A stretch of DNA of 64,000 bases from contig SAIW01000006.1 in the NCBI GenBank assembly GCA_004028795.1, forward strand, positions 372,001-436,000. The letters are read 5' to 3'. Of the stretch, positions 28,786 to 36,385 are shown one piece after another. The position numbers were made by a program, and so were the translations under genes. The notes under the pieces are model-generated. The model had not been told where the DNA came from and made no database searches. It worked only from the letters and a program-made list of their open reading frames with translations. How positions within the stretch are numbered: the first letter of the stretch is position 1; each line of letters starts with the position of its first letter. The DNA comes from Chitinophagaceae bacterium. Lineage in GTDB: Bacteria; Bacteroidota; Bacteroidia; Chitinophagales; Chitinophagaceae.

Positions 28786-29390
28786 GAAACCTGATTATTA
28801 TTCTTTCACTTTTTATTATCGGCTGCAAATTCAATGCAGGCAACAGTTCTGTTATTCAACAACAATCGGCAATCAGTATTCCGAATAAAAAAATTGTACA
28901 ACAAGATTCATTATTACGTTTTGTAAACGGTATTTACTATTATAACAATCAATTGTTTTCAGGTACTATTGAAAACTATTTTCCAACCCATCAATTACTA
29001 TCCTCTCAAACATTTTATAATGGCAAAGAAGAAGGTTGGCTGAAAACATTTTATCCTGATGGTAAAAAAGAAACAGAAAGATATTTTCATAACAGAGATA
29101 AAGACAGTGTACACAAAGGCTGGTGGCAAAACGGAAACCTAAGGTTTGAACATCATTATTTATCCGGCAACTATAACGGGCTTTACAGAGATTGGTATGA
29201 AAGCGGCAAGCTGTTAAAAGAAATTGTATATGTAAATGGTGTAGACAGCATTGGCAATGGCTGGCGTGAAAACGGAAAATCTTTTATGAGTTATATAAGA
29301 AAAAACGGGAGGCGTTACGGCTCTTTAAATGCACAACCATGCTATAGCTTAAAAAACGAAAAAGGAGAATTTATAAAAAGTGCTGATTAA
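28782..29390 (+). CDS. MORN/YwqK-repeat lipoprotein
   Basis: 202 residues, lipoprotein signal (FIIGCKFNAG). At least four MORN-type repeats: FYNGKEEGWLKTFYPDGKKE, KGWWQNGNLRFEHHY, NGLYRDWYESGKLLKEI, GNGWRENGKSFMSYI. The YwqK 'antitoxin' label of the family is not evidence of a toxin-antitoxin pair here. Coupled to SCO by an ATGA overlap; role unknown. Confidence 0.8.
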   Translation: MRNLIIILSLFIIGCKFNAGNSSVIQQQSAISIPNKKIVQQDSLLRFVNGIYYYNNQLFSGTIENYFPTHQLLSSQTFYNGKEEGWLKTFYPDGKKETERYFHNRDKDSVHKGWWQNGNLRFEHHYLSGNYNGLYRDWYESGKLLKEIVYVNGVDSIGNGWRENGKSFMSYIRKNGRRYGSLNAQPCYSLKNEKGEFIKSAD

Positions 29391-29438
29391 ATAATTTCAC
29401 GCTACCATTTTTACTGCTACTTTAGTATAAAAAATAAC

Positions 29439-29918
29439 ATGAACAACAATCAACTTGTAGTTAAATTAATACTCGACAGATGGTTTGCAGTTATTAAAAG
29501 CTGTGATAGTTTGCTTGATGCAGTTTCTGATGAACAATTACAAAAAGAAATTGCTACGGGAAAAAATCGCGGTATTTATTTGTTGGGGCATTTAATAGCT
29601 GTGCATGATGATTTGTTGCGTTTATTAGGCTTGGGAGAAAAAATGTATCCTGAATTGTTTGAGCCATTTCTTAAATCTCCTGATAAAGCAGTTGCTGATA
29701 TTCCATCTGCTGAAACATTAAGAGGTTATTGGAAAAATCAAAATGAAGTTTTAAAAGAAAAACTTAACAGCATACAACCGGAAGAATGGTTTACCAAACA
29801 CACGGCTGTTTCAGAAGAAGATTTTGCAAAAGAACCTCAACGCAATAAATTAAATATTATCATCACAAGAACAAATCATCTTTCCTATCATTTGGGGCAA
29901 TTGATATTGCTAAAATAA
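29439..29918 (+). CDS. DinB-like four-helix protein
   Basis: 159 residues. DinB/YfiT-like fold with the metal-ligand histidines in GIYLLGHLIAVHDDLLRLLG and NHLSYHLGQLILLK. Such proteins are putative metal- or thiol-dependent enzymes; the substrate is unknown. It ends 15 bp before the convergent DUF5723-like gene. Confidence 0.85.
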   Translation: MNNNQLVVKLILDRWFAVIKSCDSLLDAVSDEQLQKEIATGKNRGIYLLGHLIAVHDDLLRLLGLGEKMYPELFEPFLKSPDKAVADIPSAETLRGYWKNQNEVLKEKLNSIQPEEWFTKHTAVSEEDFAKEPQRNKLNIIITRTNHLSYHLGQLILLK

Positions 29919-29933
29919 TTTCGTTTAAACAAT

Positions 29934-31367
29934 TTATCTAACATCAGCGGCACAATCCATTCTCGTTTTTTCTGTGCTATCTTTTGGTTTAATATGTATA
30001 GCAATATAACCGCCACCTCTTAATTTATCCATTCTTCCAAACAACCAATCTAAATTATGCAAGCCGATTAATAAAGGTCCTAATTTAACTGCTCCTCCCA
30101 CAAGCAAATTGCCTTGTGTATTAAACTGTACCGGCATATAAAAACCAATGTTTTTCTTTTCCCAACGGGGTGTAACAGTTAAGCCGTTTAATTCTCTTGT
30201 ATTAATTTTATCCATAGGTTCAGTAGAAAAAAAATTAATATTCAGCTGAGCATTGGTATAAAAGTTATTACCAAAATTTTTATCAACATTAATTAAAAAT
30301 CTTGTTGGAGTGCTGATAGAAAATGCTTCAGCTATATCCTGCACATTACCAAATGTGGCGTTTATTGAATCTCTTAATCTTTGTAAAGAACCGATGTTTT
30401 TAAACCTGCGTTCAATATCAACTTCACTAACAGGTAAAGACTTTGGAACACTTGCTTCAAAAGAACCCTGTGCAGGATTGAATTTACTTTTACCAATATC
30501 TAAAATACTTACACCTATTTTCCAATCATAGTTAGTATTGGTTATCGGTTCATCTTCATAAATATTAGGTTTTTTAAATAACCATTCTGCACCTATGGAA
30601 AAATTAAAAGTTGATAATGTATTCTTTAAAAAAGTTTTAATGCTGTTATTATTATTGCCGGCTAAATCATAATTATCAGAATAGGTTGCAGTAGCAGTGC
30701 CACCGTTTATAATTTGTATAAAATTTCCTGAAGCATCTGTTTGCTCTGTATAAGTAATTCTTTTTAAGGCAGCAAAAGCACCGGATAAGTTTCTCATATA
30801 ACCAATAGTAATACCGGCAGAAAATTTATTATTCATGTCTTCGTACAAAACACGTGCTATATTAAAATCTGCTTCCACCCAACCCGAGTGTGTTGTAAAC
30901 CCTTGTAAATACTGTACATTGGTATTGGTATGAAGAAAAGAATTCAGCGTAGTTACAGTATCACTCCAGTTAAAAGCATCTGTTTTTAAATGGTTATATG
31001 TTCTTCCACGCAGTGCAAATGCAACAGCGGTTTTTTTATCAATATTAAATCTGAAGTTTAATAGCTCAACATCGGCAATACCATGTAAATAGCGTTTGCT
31101 TGTACCTTCAGTTACATTCCATCTTATCGTATCCTTACCGGATAAACCACTAACATCTAACAATTTATTACTGATATAACCTTGCAGTGAAACAACATTT
31201 ACATCCCAACGAAAGGCAGTGTTTACAGTACTTGCGGGGTTATTGTATAAACTGAAAATACCTGCATAAGGCGAACCGTTGTATGCATGATAATTTTGTG
31301 CAATACAATACTTGCAGCAAAACACAAAAAGGCAAGCTAACATTTTTCTTTGCAGGGGTAGTTCCAT
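29934..31367 (-). CDS. DUF5723-like outer-membrane protein
   Basis: About 477 residues. Start at MELPLQRKM is preferred; the ORF extends to 31391. Signal peptide ends KYCIAQ. The mature part begins NYHAYNGSPYAGIFSLYNNPAS, resembling DUF5723/PorV-like beta-barrels of Bacteroidota, with alternating aromatic strands and the late segment LLIGLHNLDWLFGRMDKLRGG. Possibly an outer-membrane component linked to gliding or type IX secretion; that is only a family-level guess. Confidence 0.7.
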   Translation of the reverse strand: MELPLQRKMLACLFVFCCKYCIAQNYHAYNGSPYAGIFSLYNNPASTVNTAFRWDVNVVSLQGYISNKLLDVSGLSGKDTIRWNVTEGTSKRYLHGIADVELLNFRFNIDKKTAVAFALRGRTYNHLKTDAFNWSDTVTTLNSFLHTNTNVQYLQGFTTHSGWVEADFNIARVLYEDMNNKFSAGITIGYMRNLSGAFAALKRITYTEQTDASGNFIQIINGGTATATYSDNYDLAGNNNNSIKTFLKNTLSTFNFSIGAEWLFKKPNIYEDEPITNTNYDWKIGVSILDIGKSKFNPAQGSFEASVPKSLPVSEVDIERRFKNIGSLQRLRDSINATFGNVQDIAEAFSISTPTRFLINVDKNFGNNFYTNAQLNINFFSTEPMDKINTRELNGLTVTPRWEKKNIGFYMPVQFNTQGNLLVGGAVKLGPLLIGLHNLDWLFGRMDKLRGGGYIAIHIKPKDSTEKTRMDCAADVR

Positions 31368-31455
31368 TATTGTTTTCAAAAATAGCATCAACTATTTGCA
31401 ATACAAGATACTATTAACGTAAAAACGTTGCTTTGCGTTGTGCAGCAATAAAATC

Positions 31456-32649
31456 TTATTGTTTACCCGGATAAACTTTTACTGCTTCCTGTAAACAATC
31501 CATTGCATTATTAATGGCCTCTTTATTTAAAACATAGGCTAATCTTACTTCCTGTTTACCTAAGCCGGGCGTACCATAAAAACCTGTGGCAGGTGCCAGC
31601 ATTACTGTTTGATTGTTGTATGAAAAATCTTCCAGCAACCATTGGCAGAATTTATCGGCATCATCAATCGGCAATTTTGCCATTGCATAAAATGCACCAC
31701 CCGGGTTTGGACAGAACACACCTTCTATTGCATTTAACCTTGCAACAATTAAATCTCTTCTGCTTTGATATTCTGCTTTGGTTACATCAAAATAATCGGC
31801 AGGTAAATCAATAGCAGCTTCGCCTGCAATTTGTGCAAATGATGGCGGACTTAATCTTGCCTGTGCAAACTTCATAGCAGCATCTAATACCTGCTGATTT
31901 TTTGTAACAAATGCACCGATTCTTCCGCCACAGGCACTGTAACGTTTACTAATCGTATCCATTATTATTACATTATCATCAACACCTGTTAAATGCATGG
32001 CGCTGAATTGTTTTCCTTCATAAGTAAACTCTCTGTAGGCTTCATCAGAAAACAAATACAAATTATGTTTTAAAATAATATTTTTCAGTTGATTCATTTC
32101 TGCCTCACTGTAATTATAACCGGTTGGGTTATTAGGGTTACAGATAACTATGGCTTTTGTTTTAGCTGTAATTTTCTTTTCAATATCAACTATCGGAGGC
32201 AATGCAAAACCATTTTCAATGTGTGAAGTAACAGGTACCACTGTAACACCTGCACTTACTGCAAAACCATTATAGTTGGCATAAAAAGGTTCAGGAATAA
32301 TTACTTCATCACCTGCATCTAAACAAGCCATAAAGCCGAATAGAATTGCTTCGCTTCCGCCGGTGGTAACAATAATCTGGTTATGATTTACATTAATACC
32401 AACACTTGCATAGTACTGTACTAATTTTTTTCTGTAGCTCTCATTACCTGCACTGTGGCTGTATTCCAGCACTTTAAAATCGCTGTGTCTTACTGCATCT
32501 AAAACTAATTTGGGTGTTTCAATATCGGGTTGACCGATGTTTAAATGATAAACTGTTATTCCTTTTTTCTTAGCTGCTTCTGCATAGGGAACCAATTTTC
32601 TTATGGGCGAAGCAGGCATTTGCTTTCCTCTTGTACTTATTTGTAACAT
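31456..32649 (-). CDS. PLP-dependent aminotransferase, class I/II (AspC-like)
   Basis: 397 residues from MLQISTRGKQMPASPIRKL, the N-terminus usual in Bacteroidota homologues; the ORF extends upstream to 32685 with unlikely residues. Fold-type I motifs: HLNIGQPDIETP, CNPNNPTGYNYSEAEM (PLP contact Asn), the DEAYREF stretch, and the catalytic lysine in DTISKRYSACGGRIGAFV. Substrate probably aspartate or an aromatic/2-oxo acid; not resolvable. The promoter -7 box ends only 4 bp before the start codon. Confidence 0.93.
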   Translation of the reverse strand: MLQISTRGKQMPASPIRKLVPYAEAAKKKGITVYHLNIGQPDIETPKLVLDAVRHSDFKVLEYSHSAGNESYRKKLVQYYASVGINVNHNQIIVTTGGSEAILFGFMACLDAGDEVIIPEPFYANYNGFAVSAGVTVVPVTSHIENGFALPPIVDIEKKITAKTKAIVICNPNNPTGYNYSEAEMNQLKNIILKHNLYLFSDEAYREFTYEGKQFSAMHLTGVDDNVIIMDTISKRYSACGGRIGAFVTKNQQVLDAAMKFAQARLSPPSFAQIAGEAAIDLPADYFDVTKAEYQSRRDLIVARLNAIEGVFCPNPGGAFYAMAKLPIDDADKFCQWLLEDFSYNNQTVMLAPATGFYGTPGLGKQEVRLAYVLNKEAINNAMDCLQEAVKVYPGKQ

Positions 32650-32653
32650 GCAG

Positions 32654-32661
32654 CAAAGATA
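32654..32661 (-). promoter_or_regulatory. -7 promoter box of the aminotransferase gene
   Basis: TATCTTTG on the minus strand, an exact match to the Bacteroidota TAnnTTTG box, 4 bp upstream of the ATG. It implies a leaderless or near-leaderless mRNA, or use of the ATG at 32619. Confidence 0.55.
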
Positions 32662-32714
32662 AAAGGCAGTAAATAAAAAAGCCACACATTTACATGCATG
32701 ACTTTATAACTTTT

Positions 32715-32751
32715 ATCGTCATTTCGAAGGTTTCCCAAATCACGGAATGAC
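32715..32751. repeat. GTCATTTCG palindrome between the aminotransferase and DUF1573 genes
   Basis: TCGTCATTTCGAAGG ... CGGAATGACAA, a shortened relative of the palindrome at 22107-22194. It may serve as the terminator for the 124-residue DUF1573 gene, which ends at 32758 on the minus strand. Confidence 0.6.
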
Positions 32752-32757
32752 AATAAA

Positions 32758-33132
32758 TTATTTCTTAGCAGCAACTACTTCACCTTCAATAGTTAAATCA
32801 ACCGGCGTATCTACACCAGCAAACTTAACATGTACTTTTTTAGTAAAGCTGCCTGCATTGGCTGCGTTGTAAGTAACAATAATTTTATTTTCCTTACCCG
32901 GCATAATGGGTTCTTTAGGATAGGTTGGTGTTGTACAACCGCATTCTGCAGTAGCAGTTTCTATAATAATGGGTTTCTTGGTATCGTTTTTAAAGAGGAA
33001 AGTATGTGTTGCAGGCACATTCTGTTTTATTTTACCAAAGCTGAATTTTGAAACAGGAAAAGTACCCGTTTGTGCTGTAGAAGCAAATGAAACTGCCATT
33101 AAAAAGCCAACTATACCTATTACTTTTTTCAT
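32758..33132 (-). CDS. DUF1573-family secreted protein
   Basis: 124 residues: signal peptide (to FASTAQ) plus one immunoglobulin-like DUF1573 domain with FPVSKFSFGKIKQNVPATHTFLF, the conserved CGCTTPTYP and PGKENKIIVTYNA. Paralogue of the gene 32 bp upstream. Function unknown; the family is common in Bacteroidota envelopes. Confidence 0.9.
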   Translation of the reverse strand: MKKVIGIVGFLMAVSFASTAQTGTFPVSKFSFGKIKQNVPATHTFLFKNDTKKPIIIETATAECGCTTPTYPKEPIMPGKENKIIVTYNAANAGSFTKKVHVKFAGVDTPVDLTIEGEVVAAKK

Positions 33133-33164
33133 TGTGAATATTAATTTATTGATTGTTGATTGTA

Positions 33165-33617
33165 TTAATTATTTGCAGGCTTTACTTTTTCTAAAGCACC
33201 GTTTGTTGGTGCAGCTGATGGAACAGTATAAGTTTCTCCTTTAAAAGTTACCTGCTTATTAAATGCATTGTTGTTAAAATAAATAGTAGCAAACTTGCTG
33301 AATTGCCCCATAGTTGTTCCGCTGAAACCCAATGTAACAATAATGGTTTCTCCCGGTGCATATTTCTTAGCTTTCTCAAATTTGGGAGTCGTACAACCGC
33401 AACCAACTTTTACATCATCAATCCAAACAGAATCGCTGCTAATGTTTTTTATGCTCACAGTATATTCAACCGGTTTACCGAAAGGTATTTTACCAAAGTC
33501 GTATTCAGCATTGGTAAACTCAACCATTTTAGTAATGTCTTTTGGTTGGTCACTTGGTTGTGCTTGTGTTATATAACCCAAACCACAAACCATTAGTAAT
33601 AAAAAAATCTTTTTCAT
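33165..33617 (-). CDS. DUF1573-family secreted protein
   Basis: 150 residues: signal peptide ending YITQAQ and a DUF1573 domain (VEFTNAEYDFGKIPFGKPVEY, VGCGCTTPKFEKAKKYAPGETIIV). It ends 32 bp before the 124-residue paralogue, in a likely two-gene operon. The two share the CGCTTP motif but differ elsewhere, so the duplication is old. Confidence 0.9.
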   Translation of the reverse strand: MKKIFLLLMVCGLGYITQAQPSDQPKDITKMVEFTNAEYDFGKIPFGKPVEYTVSIKNISSDSVWIDDVKVGCGCTTPKFEKAKKYAPGETIIVTLGFSGTTMGQFSKFATIYFNNNAFNKQVTFKGETYTVPSAAPTNGALEKVKPANN

Positions 33618-33696
33618 CGCTTGCTTTATTTAGAAAGTAAAAATATTAATTCTGCGGGAAAGAAATGTTATGAATTTTATGAAAGGATAGTTTTAC

Positions 33697-33722
33697 GCAA
33701 TGTCCTCTAAGAGAGATATTGC
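33697..33722. repeat. GCAATGTC hairpin, copy 1 (inverted orientation)
   Basis: GCAATGTCCTCT-AA-GAGAGATATTGC, the reverse complement of the form seen at 35708, 36119 and 36219, with mismatches. It overlaps the left arm of the attC-like palindrome. Confidence 0.7.
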
Positions 33723-33778
33723 TGGGAAGTAATTACCAAAACTTAATAAACACTTACACGTCGCCAGCAATGTTAGAC
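33718..33778. other. attC-like imperfect palindrome, upstream
   Basis: ATTGCTGG (33718-33725) pairs with CCAGCAAT (33764-33771). The right arm continues into GTTAGAC, which fits the integron R' core GTTRRRY. Internal segments GAAGT-AATTA and TTACACGTCG pair imperfectly. About 61 bp, near the lower attC size. The left side lacks the expected AAC because it merges with the GCAATGTC hairpin. No integrase is present in the window, so the attC assignment is inference. Confidence 0.35.
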
Positions 33779-33981
33779 GACCACGCAATCACGACAGTTG
33801 TATGCAATTACGACCGACAATTGCCTAATGAGGAAAATACGGAGCCAATACGTGCAAAACACCCTTGATATTGGGTTTTATCTTCCGCAATTTTGATCTG
33901 TTGACAAATCAAGACTTTTTGCTCAACCAGCGAAGCCGAAAACTGCATTTTGAAAGAGTAGGCAAACCTAATATTATTATT

Positions 33982-35370
33982 ATGCCAGATAGAAATTCCG
34001 AAATCATGGTAAAACTTTTCTCAAAGCTAGAACAAGTTTTATCGGTTGGTGACAACACTGCTTTCCCAGGACACAATTTTCTGATGTTAGAAAATCCAGG
34101 GACTTTCTTAAAGCCTGATTTTGACTTGAACAATGTCAATAATAGGTTTTTATGGTCAAAGTTATTAAACAGAATCCCCAATAATACTTGGATTTATCAA
34201 GACACTGGAGGAGAGATAAATAAATTAGTTGACCGTGTTTTAACTGATAAAGAATTGCCAGCACTAACATTAACACCTTCACAAAGGCAACAACTGACCA
34301 ACGCCCAACAAATAATTGGACTTCCCCCAAATGGTTCAACAAAGTATCAATACTATAAGAAGTACCGAAAGGCATACTATGATGCTTTAGGAAAATATAA
34401 CAGTGCTGTTTCAGACAGCCAAAACAATGGCATTCCTATTCCACCCAATATAGTTGATGACTTGAATAACGCAAGAGCAGAATGGAATACTTGGGGTTAC
34501 AAAAATGTTATAGAAAATGCTCAAGCAACTATAGACAATCTAACGGCATTAGACCCAAACAATTGGTGGGCAAAAATGAGAAATGATTACAATAATCAAG
34601 AAGTTCAGTCAGCAGGTGGGCAATTCTTAAATACATTGACATTTCCTACCTACAAAGACTTCACAGGCGATAATGGCTGGACAAAGGTTGTTCTGACCGA
34701 AGAGGATATTGTAAAAGTAAACAGAAGTTCTCATGTTGACATTGGAGGAGGTTTAAGTGGCGGTTGGGGTCTGTGGAAATGGTCTGCAAGTGCTAATTAT
34801 AGCCAAGATGTTCATTTCGCATCTTCAGACATAAATGGCATTAGTTTATCATTTGAGGTGTTAAGAGTCACTTTAATAAGAGATTGGGTTGACGAGTTGA
34901 TGTTTAGAACAAGAGCTTGGAGGTGGGCAAAAAATTCACCAAGTTCATCAAGGGTGATATCTGATGGTGGTGATATAAATAATGGGATTACGCCAAAAGG
35001 GGTTATGCCATTTATGCCTACTGGCATGTTGTTGGCTCGGAATTTACAATTGAGTGGAGCATTTAGCCATGATGATTATACTCGAATTGACACTTCGTTT
35101 TCCAGTTCTGCAAGCATTGGCTGGGGACCGATTTCATTTGGCGGGCATTACAATAAACAGACAACAGAAGAATATATTAATGCCAATAGAGCAGGCAATA
35201 CAATTTCATGCCCAGATATTCAAATTATTGGATGGCTTAATGATGTTCTACCATTGTGTCCTAATCCAGACCCATCATTAGATTGGCCAACAAAAATGAG
35301 CCTTGAACATATTCCGCAGTATAGTGAAGACTTTATTAAATCGCTGAGAAGTGGGGACACTATGAAATAA
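33982..35370 (+). CDS. uncharacterised 462-residue protein, accessory
   Basis: I do not recognise a named family. The first ATG (MPDRNSEIMVKLF) is chosen; an in-frame TTG at 33865 would add 39 residues. There is no signal peptide or membrane segment. The N-terminal 270 residues are helical and Asn/Trp-rich (PNNWWAKMRNDYNNQEVQSAGGQF). The C-terminal half has Gly/Ser-rich amphipathic strands (VDIGGGLSGGWGLWKWSASANYSQ, FSSSASIGWGPISFGGHYNKQ) that would suit a membrane-inserting or beta-structured domain. It ends CPDIQIIGWLNDVLPLCPNPDP. It is flanked by attC-like palindromes and hairpin repeats, suggesting acquisition. Confidence 0.6.
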   Translation: MPDRNSEIMVKLFSKLEQVLSVGDNTAFPGHNFLMLENPGTFLKPDFDLNNVNNRFLWSKLLNRIPNNTWIYQDTGGEINKLVDRVLTDKELPALTLTPSQRQQLTNAQQIIGLPPNGSTKYQYYKKYRKAYYDALGKYNSAVSDSQNNGIPIPPNIVDDLNNARAEWNTWGYKNVIENAQATIDNLTALDPNNWWAKMRNDYNNQEVQSAGGQFLNTLTFPTYKDFTGDNGWTKVVLTEEDIVKVNRSSHVDIGGGLSGGWGLWKWSASANYSQDVHFASSDINGISLSFEVLRVTLIRDWVDELMFRTRAWRWAKNSPSSSRVISDGGDINNGITPKGVMPFMPTGMLLARNLQLSGAFSHDDYTRIDTSFSSSASIGWGPISFGGHYNKQTTEEYINANRAGNTISCPDIQIIGWLNDVLPLCPNPDPSLDWPTKMSLEHIPQYSEDFIKSLRSGDTMK

Positions 35371-35379
35371 TCTGCACAC

Positions 35380-35506
35380 AACATTGCATTGGCTTTATAG
35401 GGGCTAACGAACATAGGCTGAACATTTGTAATCCTATTTATCTTTAGTGCAAGCACTGGGCTGACCAGCCTTGATTGCCCATACAACGCCAATGCTTTAA
35501 TGTTTA
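35380..35506. other. attC-like long imperfect palindrome, downstream
   Basis: AACATT (35380-35385) ... AATGTT (35499-35504) with inner GCATTGGC (35386-35393) / GCCAATGC (35488-35495). Further in, ATAGGGGC / GCCCAT and AGGCTG / CAGCCT also pair, with extrahelical bases and a central loop of about 35 bp. The length (about 125 bp), inward AAC/GTT ends and imperfect stem match attC sites of chromosomal integrons. Lies 10 bp after the stop of the 462-residue gene. Confidence 0.45.
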
Positions 35507-35858
35507 TAAAGTCATCGGTGGACTTTCCTCTTCATGAAACAGATGATTTTTTGTAAATAAATATTGAGCTTTTGTTCTTTTATTTACTTTTAAAAGTAGA
35601 TAGACCTTCGCTGACTTCTAAAAAATTATCACGGACAGAAAATCATCCAACAAAACTGACAACACACAATTATAAATATTAAATGGGATTGTTTGACTTC
35701 CTTCGCAGCAATGTCTCTCGCAGAGGACATTGCATTCAACTCAAATCTATATCTTCTATTGCTAAATAATTGGTTACTGCATAAATACCTTGTTCACCTG
35801 TTGCATAGAATTTTTAATTTACGCAATGTCCCTTGCAGGAGAATTGCTAAAAAAATTA
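35507..35858. repeat. non-coding region with hairpin repeat unit A
   Basis: 35697-35800 is a unit of about 100 bp repeated almost exactly at 36107-36206. It opens with the hairpin GCAATGTC-T-CTC-GCA-GAG-GACATTGC (35708-35733). A degenerate inverted hairpin follows at 35823-35847. An ATG at 35682 opens MGLFDFLR, a common protein start, but runs straight into the repeat and stops after 28 codons. No other gene is supported in this 350 bp. Confidence 0.65.
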
Positions 35859-36056
35859 TTAAGTTGGCCCTAATCCATTACGAAAAATTATTGCAAGGCT
35901 AATGAAATACAGAAAAAAAGAAATTATAAGAGCTATGAAAAGACCAAATAATACGCGATAAATTTTACTCCCATCTATTTTACGCCAAACTAATGGTATT
36001 GTAAATATGGGTGTAAAGAACATTGCAAACCATAATATCTCACCTAACAAATCCAT
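35859..36056 (-). CDS. small membrane protein, unknown
   Basis: 65 residues with two hydrophobic segments (about 5-23 and 33-57) separated by WRKIDGSKIYR. I do not recognise it. It lies alone between two copies of the GCAATGTC repeat unit on the opposite strand to its neighbours. Plausible as a real accessory gene because the topology is coherent. Confidence 0.45.
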   Translation of the reverse strand: MDLLGEILWFAMFFTPIFTIPLVWRKIDGSKIYRVLFGLFIALIISFFLYFISLAIIFRNGLGPT

Positions 36057-36106
36057 CTATAACTTTCTTTCAATAAATTTCTTAAAGCTAAAATTAAAAT
36101 AGTAAA

Positions 36107-36300
36107 ATCTTCTTCGCAGCAATGTCTCTCTTAGAGGACATTGCGTTCAATTCAAATCTATATCTTCTATTGCTAAATAAATTGGTTACTGCATAAATAT
36201 CATGTTCACCTCTTCTCAGCAATGTCTCTCACAGAGGACATTGCGTTCAACTCAAATTTATATTTCACTTAGCAGCAATATTTCTCCAAGAGAACATTAC
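36107..36300. repeat. hairpin repeat unit B plus two further hairpins
   Basis: Unit B (36107-36206) matches unit A with about seven changes. Hairpins at 36119-36144 (loop TTA) and 36219-36244 (loop ACA) keep the GCAATGTC/GACATTGC stems while the loop bases vary; 36275-36300 is a decayed copy (GCAATATT...AACATTAC). The block ends 85 bp before the E1 gene; the rest of the 329-bp gap shows nothing clear. Confidence 0.75.
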
Positions 36301-36385
36301 GTCATACAAAACCCCGCATCCGCAAACATTTCCACACAAAAAATCCTTTCTTTCAAAATGAAAACGCAACAATTATTTTTGTTAG

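Noticed and set aside
28782-29390. Toxin-antitoxin pair, from the YwqK 'antitoxin' family name
   Set aside because: No toxin partner is adjacent; the protein is a MORN-repeat lipoprotein coupled to SCO.
33303-33596. Plus-strand ORFs over the DUF1573 genes
   Set aside because: Antisense to clear DUF1573 domains on the minus strand.
35693-35902. Plus-strand ORF over repeat unit A
   Set aside because: It runs through the repeat and the antisense of the small membrane gene and has no coherent protein features.
35697-36300. CRISPR array made from the GCAATGTC repeats
   Set aside because: Only a few copies, unequal spacing, mixed orientation, variable loops and no cas genes.
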